32,147 bases of DNA from Candidatus Acidiferrales bacterium. GTDB taxonomy: Bacteria; Acidobacteriota; Terriglobia; Acidiferrales; UBA7541. Below the pieces are notes generated by a model. It worked only from the letters and a program-made list of their open reading frames with translations, searched no databases and was not told the origin of the DNA. Of the stretch, positions 19,134 to 26,863 are shown piece after piece. The position numbers and the translations under genes are program-made. The stretch's first letter is position 1, and the number at the start of each line of letters is the position of its first letter. The stretch spans positions 1 through 32,147 of the forward strand of contig JASHRC010000233.1 of assembly GCA_030037525.1 (NCBI GenBank). Direction: 5' to 3'.

Positions 19134-19139
19134 TATACT
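19134..19139 (+). promoter_or_regulatory. -10-like box before the SIR2-like remnant
   Basis: TATACT ends 7 bases before a GTG at 19147, the same box and spacing as before ssb. The remnant may once have been read from a leaderless mRNA. Confidence 0.35.
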
Positions 19140-19146
19140 TTCACGC

Positions 19147-19447
19147 GTGCTGATGGTCGTTCTCGGGGCTGGCGCGTCATACGAAACGGTGCCAACTGAT
19201 CCAGCGCGCTTGCTCACGAGCAGCGAATGCCACTTGCTGACGAGCTTTTCGATCATGGGCCGGCGACCAGCGAGCTGCGGAGCAGCCAGGTGGTGCAGCA
19301 CGCACGCGAGGTGTTTCGAGAGCAAGTCTATACGTATTCGCAGCGTGCTGCTCAGAAGCTGCCCAGAGGATCAAGTCCGGCTCGAAGCCGTCGGTGGCGT
19401 CCGTCGCGGAACTGATTGCTAAGGAATTCGAAGAGCTGAATCGGTAG
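19147..19447 (+). pseudogene. Broken SIR2-like (NAD-binding) gene fragment
   Basis: From GTG 19147 the protein reads LMVVLGAGASYETVPTDPA, a Rossmann-type GAGAS start as in bacterial SIR2-like proteins. The reading frame then degrades. A second frame from about 19227 gives MPLADELFDHGPATSELR, which I recall as the continuation in such proteins (PLADELF). A third frame gives SEAAQRIKSGSKPSVASVAE and then a stop at 19445-19447. Three frames in 300 bases, and a total length far below a full SIR2 domain (about 250 residues), mark this as a relic. SIR2 domains are common in phage-defence proteins, but nothing functional remains here. Confidence 0.5.
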
Positions 19448-19509
19448 TAAAGTAGTGCAACCGATTTCCCAAACGATTCAGTAAGATTCTAAAATCCAAA
19501 CAGATGGGG

Positions 19510-19583
19510 TGGAGGCGCGGGGCGGGATCGAACCGCCGATGAAGGTTTTGCAGACCTTTGCCTTACCACTTGGCGACCGCGCC
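19510..19583 (-). tRNA. tRNA-Cys (GCA)
   Basis: Read on the minus strand, 19583 to 19510. The acceptor stem GGCGCGG pairs perfectly with CCGCGCC, followed by discriminator T and an encoded CCA. The anticodon arm AAGGT-CTGCAAA-ACCTT carries GCA. The T arm contains GGTTCGATCC. The D arm is intact. A TAGAAT box lies 23 bases upstream. This is the only tRNA found in the window. Confidence 0.97.
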
Positions 19584-19606
19584 ATCCGCTGGAAAATCAC
19601 TCGCGG

Positions 19607-19612
19607 ATTCTA
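19607..19612 (-). promoter_or_regulatory. -10 box of tRNA-Cys
   Basis: Minus-strand TAGAAT (within TTGTAGAAT) ends 23 bases before the tRNA 5' end, giving a leader of about 16 bases. No convincing -35 was found. Confidence 0.45.
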
Positions 19613-19762
19613 CAACTGCTCGGGATCGAGCCCTGGCCCCCAGCTTAACACAATGATTCCGCCAGGCACCCAGAAAGGCAGTCCGCGCCAAAAGAGCGAA
19701 AAGAAGGCAGAGCCACGCCAAGGCTATGCAATTGAAAAGATTGGAAGACCTTCGGCGAGCCA

Positions 19763-19802
19763 AGGGATTTGCAGGCTTTACCTCGCCACTTGGCGGCGCG
19801 CC
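19763..19802 (-). pseudogene. Decayed copy of the tRNA-Cys 5' half
   Basis: A 40-base stretch in the same orientation matches the 5' half of tRNA-Cys (through the anticodon loop CTGCAAA) at about 32 of 40 positions with two one-base gaps, by hand alignment. No 3' half or pairing acceptor strand follows, so it cannot form a tRNA. It lies 180 bases upstream of the intact gene. Likely a degraded tandem duplicate or the scar of an element that used the tRNA. Confidence 0.5.
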
Positions 19803-19855
19803 GTTAGGTATCCCGACGATAGCACGGGCTTGCAGTTTGCTCCGCTCCGGGGTGT

Positions 19856-19884
19856 TTGCGCCGGTGCGGCGATTCCGCTAGAAT
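19856..19884 (+). promoter_or_regulatory. Promoter of the nfo-leuS-guaA operon
   Basis: TTGCGC (19856-19861), a 17-base spacer and TAGAAT (19879-19884), ending 24 bases before the ATG at 19909. The spacing is ideal for the housekeeping sigma factor. Confidence 0.5.
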
Positions 19885-19908
19885 GAATTTTCCGGACAAC
19901 CTGAGGGA

Positions 19909-20961
19909 ATGGCGGACAGAAAGCATCCAGTTGAACTGACCTTCGATGCCGCCGACGAGTACCGCCCGGAACCTTCCGCCCCGCCTGAAACACCCGCCTG
20001 GAAAGACGGTCGCATTCGGATCGGCATCCATACATCGATCGCGGGCGACATTTCGCGAGCCTTGGACATTGCCGCCAGCCTCGGGGCAAACGCTCTCCAG
20101 ATTTTCTCGGCCAGCCCACGAATGTGGGATCGCGCCGCTTCCAGGATCTTGCCGGCCGATGCAGAGCGTTTCCGCGCGCGGCGGAAGGAATTGGCTCTGG
20201 GCCCACTGGTCATCCACTGTAACTATCTCCTGAATCTCGCTTCGCCTGATCCCGTATTGCAGGCTCGATCGCTCCAGGCACTTCATCGGGAAATCGTGCG
20301 CGCGCTGGCGCTGGGTGCGGACTATCTGGTGTTGCATCCCGGCTGTGCGCTGGGGGGCGACACTCGCGCCGCCATTTCCAGGCTGGCCCGAGGTCTGAAG
20401 CAAGCCGCGCTGCGGCTTCCGCTCGGAGGGCTGCGTATTCTTCTTGAAAATACCGCGGGGCAGGGCAGCGCGCTCGGCTCGCGGTTTGAGGAGCTAGGAG
20501 CGATGCTGGACGCGTGCCCCGATCTTGCACTCGGCGTGTGCATCGATACCGCCCACGTGTTCGCGGCGGGATGGGACATTCGCACGGCGGAAGGACTAGA
20601 CCTTGCGCTGTTTGCGCTGCACCGCACGATCGGAATCGACCGTGTGCCTGTCATTCATGTCAACGACTCCAAGACACCGCTCGGCTCCCGCGTTGATCGG
20701 CACCAGCATATCGGCAAAGGGAAAATCGGGCTGAGCGCATTCGCGCGAATCCTGAACCATCGGCTACTCCGCTCGTGCGCCTTCATTCTGGAGACGCCGA
20801 TCGACAAGCCGGGCGATGATCAAAGGAATGTCGCCGTTCTCTGGAAACTGGTGCGGGGGAAGCCTCTTCGACTGCCAGCGGGTGCGCCACACCGAAGACG
20901 GAGTCTAGCGCACAGGCCCAGAACGATCCGTTGGCTGCCTCAAACATCAAGGGGTAAGTGA
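19909..20961 (+). CDS. nfo: Endonuclease IV (AP endonuclease)
   Basis: 350-residue Nfo-type AP endonuclease, which nicks DNA 5' of abasic sites in base-excision repair with three zinc ions. All nine metal ligands known from E. coli Nfo have counterparts: His103, His143, Glu180, Asp213, His216, His250, Asp263, His265 and Glu295. Motifs seen: VLHPG, LLENTAGQGS, CIDTAHVFAAGWD and VDRHQHIGKGKIG. It is longer than E. coli Nfo (285). There are about 35 extra residues at the N-terminus and an arginine-rich tail (about 322-350) that runs to the leuS start. The Shine-Dalgarno is poor (GAGG only 2 bases from the ATG). First gene of a tight operon, with a 1-base gap to leuS. Confidence 0.95.
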   Translation: MADRKHPVELTFDAADEYRPEPSAPPETPAWKDGRIRIGIHTSIAGDISRALDIAASLGANALQIFSASPRMWDRAASRILPADAERFRARRKELALGPLVIHCNYLLNLASPDPVLQARSLQALHREIVRALALGADYLVLHPGCALGGDTRAAISRLARGLKQAALRLPLGGLRILLENTAGQGSALGSRFEELGAMLDACPDLALGVCIDTAHVFAAGWDIRTAEGLDLALFALHRTIGIDRVPVIHVNDSKTPLGSRVDRHQHIGKGKIGLSAFARILNHRLLRSCAFILETPIDKPGDDQRNVAVLWKLVRGKPLRLPAGAPHRRRSLAHRPRTIRWLPQTSRGK

Positions 20962-20962
20962 T

Positions 20963-23494
20963 TTGGCCGGTTACGATCCGCAGCGAATCGAAGCAAAATG
21001 GCAGAGAATCTGGGAGGAGCGCGACGCATTCGGCGCGGTCGACCAGGATCCGGCCAGGCAGAAGTACTATGCGCTGGAAATGCTTCCCTATCCCTCTGGC
21101 ACGCTGCATATGGGGCACATGCGCAACTACACGATCGGCGATGCCGTGGCTCGGTACAAGCGCATGTGTGGCTACAACGTGCTGCATCCCATCGGCTGGG
21201 ACGCGTTCGGATTGCCTGCCGAGAATGCGGCAATCAAGCGCGGCGTGCCGCCCCGCGAATGGACCAACGCGAATATCGCGCAGATGAAGACGGTCTGTAA
21301 GCGCTTTGGCTTCAGCTACGACTGGCAGCGGGAAATTTCAACGTGTGAACCGGAATACTATCGCTGGAACCAATGGTTTTTTCTGCGCATGCTCGAGCGC
21401 GACTTGGCCTATCGCAAGCTCAGCCGCGTGAACTGGTGCCCGCAGTGTCAGACCGTCCTGGCGAACGAGCAGGTAATCGACGGCTTCTGCTGGCAGCACG
21501 ATACGACGCCGGTTGAGTCCAAAGAGATCGAGCAGTGGTTTCTGCGCATCACCCAGTATGCTGACGCGCTTCTGGAAGGCATCCAAGAGCTGGCCGGCGG
21601 ATGGCCCGAGCGCGTTCTGATCATGCAACAGAATTGGATCGGGAAATCGCGCGGCGCACGTGTCGAGTTTGCGGTGGCTGATGTTTCGGTACCGCCGCTC
21701 GAGGTCTTCACGACCCGGATTGACACCATCTATGGAGTTTCGGCCGTGCTGCTTTCGCCTGCGCACCCCAGCGTACCGCAGCTGCTGGCGGGAGTGCCCG
21801 GCAGCGGCTCGCTCCAGAAACAATTGCAGGCCATGCAGCAGCGCAGTGTCAAAATGGAAGAGTTGGCCACGGCCGAAAAGGTTGGATTCTTCACCGGCCG
21901 CTTTGCGCGCAACCCGTTTTCTGGCGAGCGCGTGCCAATTTGGGTTGCGAACTTCGTCCTGGCCGAATACGGCACCGGCGCGGTGATGGCCGTTCCAGCA
22001 CACGATCAGCGCGATTACGAGTTCGCTACGAAATACGGCCTGCCAGTGAAGATTGTGATCCAGCCGTCGAGCGGCGCGCCGCTGCGCAAGGACCGGATGA
22101 CCGAGGCCTATGTCGAATACGGGCGTTTGGTCGATTCGGGGCCCTACACGGGACTCGCTTCCGACCAGGCAGTTGAGCGAATGGCGGCCGATGCGGCTGC
22201 CAAGGGGTTCGGCAGAGCCGAGACAACCTATCGGCTGAAGGACTGGGGCATCTCGCGCCAACGCTATTGGGGAACGCCGATCCCAGTCGTCTACTGCCGG
22301 GACCACGGGGTGGTAGGCGTGGGAGATGATCAGCTTCCGGTGCGACTGCCTGAAAACGTGACGCTGACGGGCCAGGGCAAATCGCCGCTGGCCAACGTGA
22401 AGGAATTTCTCCAAACGACTTGCCCGAATTGCGGCGGGCCGGCGGAGCGCGAAACTGACACCATGGATACGTTCATCGACTCGTCTTGGTATTTCTATCG
22501 CTATACCGATCCGCGTAACGATCGCGCTCCGTTCGACAAGGCCACGGCAGCCTATTGGTTCCAGATCGATCAGTATATCGGCGGCGTAGAGCACGCCATT
22601 CTGCACCTGATTTATGCGAGATTCTTTTGCAAAGTGATGAATGAGCTAGGGCTGGTGGATCACCGCGAGCCGATTCAGCGGCTGTTCTCCCAGGGGATGG
22701 TGCTGAAAGACGGTGTCAAGATGTCGAAGTCCAAGGGGAACATCGTGGGCGCCATCGAAATGGCCGACAAATACGGCTGTGACACTGGCCGGATGTACAC
22801 ACTGTTTGCGGCGCCACCGGAAAAAGATCTGGAATGGAGCGAGCAGGGAATTGAAGGCTCCTCGCGATTTCTGAACAGGGTCTTCCGGCTGGTCGAGAGG
22901 CATGCCGAGCGCCTGCGGCCTGTGGCCCTGGACTGGAGTTCACAGACCGACTTCGCGCGCGCCACGGCGAAAGAGAAAATCCTGGTCCGCAAGACTCATC
23001 AAACGCTGAAGCGCGTGACAAATGATTTCGAGGCGCGCTGGCATTTCAATACCTCGATCGCCCTGATCATGGAGCTGGTAAACGAGCTCACCGCACAGGA
23101 GCCGCTCGATCGGGAGGTCGCGCCGGCTGTTCTGAAGCGCGTGCTTTCTGCCCTGGTGCTGATGCTTTCGCCGATGACTCCGCATATTGCCGAGGAGATG
23201 TGGGAGATTCTGGGCAATCCCGGCACGATCTCTGCTGGGGGCCGTACCCCGGGCTCCGGAATGGCTGTCTGGCCTCCCTATCGCGAAGATCTCACGCAGG
23301 AGGAGCAGGTCGAGATCATCATTCAGATCAATGGCCGCGTCCGCGGGAAGATCTTGGTCGATTCCAGCTTAGGGGAGGACGAAACCAAGGACCTGGCTGT
23401 CAGCGACTCGCGCATCGCGCCGCTGGTCGGCGGCAAACAGATCACCAAGGTCATCTCGGTACCCAAGAAGCTCGTCAATATTGTTCTGAAATAG
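20963..23494 (+). CDS. leuS: Leucyl-tRNA synthetase
   Basis: 843-residue class I synthetase that charges tRNA-Leu. The N-terminus (YDPQRIEAKWQRIWEE) is typical. HMGH (49-52) is the HIGH motif and KMSKS is at 586-590. The CP1 editing domain lies about 220-415, with a zinc-type CPxC...C region near 159 and CPNC near 491. The start is TTG at 20963, one base after the nfo stop, with AAGGGG 8 bases upstream; no ATG is available there. The C-terminal domain ends VPKKLVNIVLK as usual. The 17-base gap to guaA suggests one mRNA. Confidence 0.97.
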   Translation: MAGYDPQRIEAKWQRIWEERDAFGAVDQDPARQKYYALEMLPYPSGTLHMGHMRNYTIGDAVARYKRMCGYNVLHPIGWDAFGLPAENAAIKRGVPPREWTNANIAQMKTVCKRFGFSYDWQREISTCEPEYYRWNQWFFLRMLERDLAYRKLSRVNWCPQCQTVLANEQVIDGFCWQHDTTPVESKEIEQWFLRITQYADALLEGIQELAGGWPERVLIMQQNWIGKSRGARVEFAVADVSVPPLEVFTTRIDTIYGVSAVLLSPAHPSVPQLLAGVPGSGSLQKQLQAMQQRSVKMEELATAEKVGFFTGRFARNPFSGERVPIWVANFVLAEYGTGAVMAVPAHDQRDYEFATKYGLPVKIVIQPSSGAPLRKDRMTEAYVEYGRLVDSGPYTGLASDQAVERMAADAAAKGFGRAETTYRLKDWGISRQRYWGTPIPVVYCRDHGVVGVGDDQLPVRLPENVTLTGQGKSPLANVKEFLQTTCPNCGGPAERETDTMDTFIDSSWYFYRYTDPRNDRAPFDKATAAYWFQIDQYIGGVEHAILHLIYARFFCKVMNELGLVDHREPIQRLFSQGMVLKDGVKMSKSKGNIVGAIEMADKYGCDTGRMYTLFAAPPEKDLEWSEQGIEGSSRFLNRVFRLVERHAERLRPVALDWSSQTDFARATAKEKILVRKTHQTLKRVTNDFEARWHFNTSIALIMELVNELTAQEPLDREVAPAVLKRVLSALVLMLSPMTPHIAEEMWEILGNPGTISAGGRTPGSGMAVWPPYREDLTQEEQVEIIIQINGRVRGKILVDSSLGEDETKDLAVSDSRIAPLVGGKQITKVISVPKKLVNIVLK

Positions 23495-23511
23495 CGGGGA
23501 GGCTCGCCCCC

Positions 23512-25116
23512 ATGAAGACCGACAGCGGAGCAGCAGCACAGCAGGAGCTCGGAGGCACGGCAAGCACCAGACGCGGCATCGTGGTGCTGGATTTCGGCAG
23601 CCAATACACGCAGCTGATCGCGCGGCGCATTCGCGAGCTTGAAGTGTTTTCGGCAATTCTGCCATGCACCGCATCGGTCGAACAGGTCCACGCGCAGGAG
23701 CCGGCTGGCATCGTGCTATCGGGCGGGCCGAATTCGGTCTACGACCCCGACGCGCCGTTCTGTGATCCCCGCACGCTTGACCTGGGCGTTCCGGTCCTGG
23801 GTATTTGCTACGGCATGCAATGGCTGGCCCGAACGCTGGGCGGACAAGTGGCGCGCGCCGAGCGGCGCGAATACGGGCCGGCGCAGCTTCGGGTCGGGTG
23901 CGAATCAAGATTGTTTGCGGGTCTGCCCGCCAGTCTGAAGGTTTGGGAGAGCCACGGCGACCATGTCGTTGGACTTCCCCCTGGGTTTCACGTCACCGGC
24001 CGGACGGAAAACGCGGTGGCTGCGATCGAAAATGCTCAGGGGAATTTCTACGGTGTCGAGTTTCATCCAGAAGTGAACCACACCGAGCGCGGAGCCGACA
24101 TCCTGCGCACCTTCGTTTTGGAAATCTGCGGAGCGGAGCCCCACTGGAATGGCGCGGGCTTTATCGCCGAGACTGTCGAGCGCATTCGCCAGCAGGCCCA
24201 GGGTGCTCGCGCGATCTGCGCCCTGAGCGGAGGCGTTGATTCTACGGTGGCGGCCGTGATCGTCGATCGCGCCATCGGTGACCGACTCACCAATATATTC
24301 GTGAACACCGGCCTACTGCGGCGCCATGAATTCGACGAGACCTTGGAAATGTTGCGCGACCGGCTGCACCTCCATGTCCTGGGCATCGATGCCACCGAGC
24401 GGTTTCTCGCGAAGCTCCACGGCATCAGCGACCCGGAGAAAAAAAGAAAGATCATCGGCAAGGAATTTATCTCCGTGTTTGCCGAACAGGAGCGAAAGAT
24501 CGCGGCCGCTCGGAGCGGACTGCCGGTGAAGTTTCTCGTGCAGGGAACCCTGTATCCCGATGTGATCGAATCGGTTTCAGTCAAGGGACCATCGGCGGTG
24601 ATCAAGTCGCACCACAATGTCGGCGGGCTTCCCGAGGATATGCCCTTCCAATTGATCGAGCCCCTGCGCAACCTGTTCAAGGACGAAGTTCGCCGGATGG
24701 GAAGAGAACTCGGCCTGCCAGAAGAGATACTGATCAAGCAGCCGTTCCCCGGGCCGGGACTTGCGGTGAGGATTATCGGCGAGATAACCCCCGGGCGCCT
24801 CGCGACACTGCGCGCAGCCGATGCCATTGTGGTCGAGGAGATTCGTAAAGCGGACCTTTGGGCCAAGACCTGGCAGGCATTCGCTGTGCTGCTGCCGGTT
24901 CAGACCGTGGGCGTGATGGGCGACGGCAGAACGTACGCCAACGTCATCGCCGTACGAGTGGTCGAGTCGCTCGACGCAATGACGGCAGACTGGGCCCGCT
25001 TGCCGACCGAGGTGCTCGAGCGGATCTCCTCGCGCATCGTGAACGAAGTGCCCGGCGTCAACCGAGTGGTGTACGACATCAGCTCGAAGCCACCCAGCAC
25101 CATCGAGTGGGAGTAG
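23512..25116 (+). CDS. guaA: GMP synthase (glutamine-hydrolysing)
   Basis: 534-residue enzyme converting XMP to GMP with glutamine and ATP, the last step of guanine nucleotide synthesis. The N-terminal class I glutamine amidotransferase has the nucleophile Cys99 in GICYGMQW and the His/Glu pair in VEFHPEV. The ATP-pyrophosphatase domain has the loop SGGVDS at 239-244. The C-terminal dimerisation domain ends PSTIEWE as in nearly all GuaA. About 22 residues precede the amidotransferase (IVVLDFGSQYTQL). The ATG at 23512 follows GGGGAGG by 9 bases; that site could pair with the CCCC just before the ATG. The frame is open inside leuS but that part is a shadow. Confidence 0.97.
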   Translation: MKTDSGAAAQQELGGTASTRRGIVVLDFGSQYTQLIARRIRELEVFSAILPCTASVEQVHAQEPAGIVLSGGPNSVYDPDAPFCDPRTLDLGVPVLGICYGMQWLARTLGGQVARAERREYGPAQLRVGCESRLFAGLPASLKVWESHGDHVVGLPPGFHVTGRTENAVAAIENAQGNFYGVEFHPEVNHTERGADILRTFVLEICGAEPHWNGAGFIAETVERIRQQAQGARAICALSGGVDSTVAAVIVDRAIGDRLTNIFVNTGLLRRHEFDETLEMLRDRLHLHVLGIDATERFLAKLHGISDPEKKRKIIGKEFISVFAEQERKIAAARSGLPVKFLVQGTLYPDVIESVSVKGPSAVIKSHHNVGGLPEDMPFQLIEPLRNLFKDEVRRMGRELGLPEEILIKQPFPGPGLAVRIIGEITPGRLATLRAADAIVVEEIRKADLWAKTWQAFAVLLPVQTVGVMGDGRTYANVIAVRVVESLDAMTADWARLPTEVLERISSRIVNEVPGVNRVVYDISSKPPSTIEWE

Positions 25117-25237
25117 CCCGGTGGAGCGTTGCCGACGGCGGCCCGTGGTCCGCCGAATGCACACACCCACAGCGAGCTCTGGAAGCTTTCTTGTGTGCAG
25201 GCGTAGTAGCGGAGAAAGGGAGCTTGGGAAAAAACCG

Positions 25238-25609
25238 CTACCGATTGGCCATTTTCTGAGCTACATAGAGCAGCAGCCGGCGGTCACCTTCTTCGATCCG
25301 GCCCAGCAGGCGCCGAAACCGCCCAAGGTACCGCGCGTCCTTTCCCGTGCTGCCCCAGGCAATGTCGTCAGCGCTCTTCCGCTTGGGAAGATTCGGTAGC
25401 ACCGGCGGCTCTTCCCCGTCGTAGAATAACTGGTAGAGCGGCACTTCCATCGCCCGTGCCAGCTTCTCGAGGGTTTCGATTGCCGGAACCGTGTGGCCAT
25501 TTTCGACGCGTGAGATGTAACATCGAAGCAGGCCGGTTCGCTTTTCGATATCGCCTTGGGAGAGTTTTTTCTGTTCCCGCAATAAACGAATGCGTTCGCC
25601 GATTATCAT
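25238..25609 (-). CDS. XRE-family helix-turn-helix regulator
   Basis: 123-residue DNA-binding protein. An XRE/Cro helix-turn-helix covers about 4-60 (RLLREQKKLSQGDIEKRTGL, then CYISRVENGHTVPAIETLEK). The C-terminal half (EEPPVLPNLPKRK, then a basic helical tail) is one I associate with Acidobacteria; no ligand domain is visible. Regulated genes unknown. The ATG at 25609 is preferred over a frame open to 25699, because the domain begins there. No Shine-Dalgarno. A TTGCGA/AACAAT pair ends 7 bases before the ATG, hinting at a leaderless mRNA. Divergent from the sigma factor gene. Confidence 0.88.
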   Translation of the reverse strand: MIIGERIRLLREQKKLSQGDIEKRTGLLRCYISRVENGHTVPAIETLEKLARAMEVPLYQLFYDGEEPPVLPNLPKRKSADDIAWGSTGKDARYLGRFRRLLGRIEEGDRRLLLYVAQKMANR

Positions 25610-25662
25610 GGCGCGTATTGTTACATGGACAACTGCCTCTCGCAATAAGAAACTAGGCAATC

Positions 25663-25679
25663 CTTCGACGTAACCGAAG
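25663..25679. promoter_or_regulatory. Inverted repeat in the XRE/sigma divergent spacer
   Basis: CTTCG-n7-CGAAG, 4 bases before the sigma factor ATG. A TTGT-n7-ACAA element also lies at 25618-25632 beside the XRE start. Either could be an operator for the XRE protein. Short arms, so chance is possible. Confidence 0.25.
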
Positions 25680-25683
25680 CCCG

Positions 25684-26367
25684 ATGACGCACGTCCCAAA
25701 AATGATGGCAGCCAGCGCGCCAGCGCTCACCCTCGCTTTTCCGCAAGGGGAGAAGAAGGCGGAGGACCGTGAACTTGTGCGCCTCTCGCAGAATGGTGTC
25801 GAAGCAGCGTTCGAGGAACTGGTACGCCGCCATCAGCAGCGCGTCTTCGCCCTAGTGGGGGGGATTTTGCATCGCCCCGAAGAAGTGGAGGATCTGGCAC
25901 AACAGGTTTTTCTGAAGGCGTACCTGGGCATCAAGAAGTTCGATCAGCGCGCCGCGTTTTCGACCTGGTTGTACAAAATCGCGGTGAACGAATGCTGGGA
26001 CTACCTGCGCAAGCGCAAAGTCCGGCCGCTGGTCTATGAAGCGGACCTGTCGGAAGAACAAGTCTCGCGACTCGACGGAATCGTTTCTTCCAGCCGGCCT
26101 CCGGAAGGGCCGAACGCCCGGGCCGAAATGCGCGAGATTATCGACCGCATGCTCGCGGCGTTGCCCGAACAGGACCGGCAGCTGCTCGTGCTGAAAGAAA
26201 TCGAAGGATTCTCGGTGCAGGAACTGGCGGAGATGCTCGGCCTCAACGTCAATACCGTGAAGGTGCGGCTGTTCCGTGCGCGCGGCCGAATTATGGATAC
26301 CTACCGGCGTCGACTTACGCAGCCGGGCAGGAGCCACCCAGCTCCCGCTGAACAACGGAAGGAGTAA
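25684..26367 (+). CDS. ECF sigma factor (RpoE-like)
   Basis: 227-residue extracytoplasmic-function sigma factor that would direct RNA polymerase to stress promoters. Region 2 covers about 40-115 (FEELVRRHQQRVFALV, DLAQQVFLKAYLGIKKF, FSTWLYKIAVNECWDYLRKRK). Region 4 covers about 155-212 (LPEQDRQLLVLKEIEGFS, then the helix-turn-helix AEMLGLNVNTVKVRLFRARGR). An N-terminal leader of about 28 residues precedes region 2. Starts at 25684, 25702 and 25705 are all possible and none has a good Shine-Dalgarno. The next gene is a zinc anti-sigma, 4 bases after the stop, so this is a self-contained sigma/anti-sigma pair. Confidence 0.93.
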   Translation: MTHVPKMMAASAPALTLAFPQGEKKAEDRELVRLSQNGVEAAFEELVRRHQQRVFALVGGILHRPEEVEDLAQQVFLKAYLGIKKFDQRAAFSTWLYKIAVNECWDYLRKRKVRPLVYEADLSEEQVSRLDGIVSSSRPPEGPNARAEMREIIDRMLAALPEQDRQLLVLKEIEGFSVQELAEMLGLNVNTVKVRLFRARGRIMDTYRRRLTQPGRSHPAPAEQRKE

Positions 26368-26371
26368 AGCG

Positions 26372-26863
26372 ATGGCACGAGACCGTGAGTTCCATTGTGA
26401 CACGCAGGAGGCTCTTCTGGAAGATTACTTAAACCGAGAGCTCAGCGCGGGCGATCGCGGAAGGGACGTGGAGCACATCGAGAAGTGCCCGGCTTGCCGA
26501 GCAGCTCTCGAACAGGCGGCGATGAGTGTGCGCCTGTTGCGTTTGAGGGAACGGTCGCCGGACCCCGGTCCGAGCTTTGCCCGCAGCGTGATTACGCGAA
26601 TCCGAGCGGCGGAAAACGAACGAATCGCGCTTCGCGCAAACTTCTGGCAGCCGTTTGTGTCCTTTGGCTGGAGATTCGCGGCGACGGCGACGCTGGCGCT
26701 GGTCGTCCTGATTAGCTACAACGTCGGTTGGCATCGTGCGCAACCGGATATGGTCGCCGCACGTCGTACAGTTGATATCTTCGCGCCCGAGCCGGCCAGA
26801 GTGCCGGTGACGGGCGACGAGGTGCTTATGATGGTGGCAGACAACGGTTATGAGAGGCACTAA
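26372..26863 (+). CDS. Zinc-finger (ZAS) membrane anti-sigma factor
   Basis: 163-residue partner of the adjacent sigma factor. The N-terminal zinc anti-sigma domain has His35-x3-Cys39-x2-Cys42 (HIEKCPAC), with Cys9 or His8 as likely fourth ligand. A membrane helix (about 100-118, RFAATATLALVVLISYNVGW) separates it from a short outer tail. The expected role is to hold the sigma factor at the membrane until an envelope signal arrives. GGAAGGAG upstream fixes the ATG at 26372. The last 14 bases overlap the next gene. Confidence 0.88.
   Translation: MARDREFHCDTQEALLEDYLNRELSAGDRGRDVEHIEKCPACRAALEQAAMSVRLLRLRERSPDPGPSFARSVITRIRAAENERIALRANFWQPFVSFGWRFAATATLALVVLISYNVGWHRAQPDMVAARRTVDIFAPEPARVPVTGDEVLMMVADNGYERH

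Noticed and set aside
18885-19146. Possible small gene between the DUF2846-like gene and the SIR2-like relic
   Set aside because: Minus-strand frames are open but show no family features or ribosome binding site; I see nothing here except the -10-like box at 19134-19139.
19763-19802. Second functional tRNA-Cys
   Set aside because: No pairing acceptor or T arm follows and the anticodon stem is mispaired; kept only as a relic.
20940-20963. T-box or other leader control before leuS, or a glycine riboswitch before glyQ
   Set aside because: leuS starts one base after nfo and glyQ overlaps recO, so there is no room for a leader.
21338-22606. Long open frame of 422 codons on the minus strand inside leuS
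   Set aside because: Antisense to the catalytic and editing domains of LeuS; low-complexity His/Arg-rich product, no start site features.
23200-23511. Upstream extension of guaA into leuS
   Set aside because: The stretch reads as out-of-frame leuS; GGGGAGG and the GuaA N-terminus fix the start at 23512.
23495-23511. Purine riboswitch before guaA
   Set aside because: The gap is only 17 bases; nothing beyond a ribosome binding site fits.
25117-25237. Terminator after guaA
   Set aside because: CGGCGG and CCGCCG can pair with an 8-base loop, but there is no T run and such pairs are common in GC-rich DNA.
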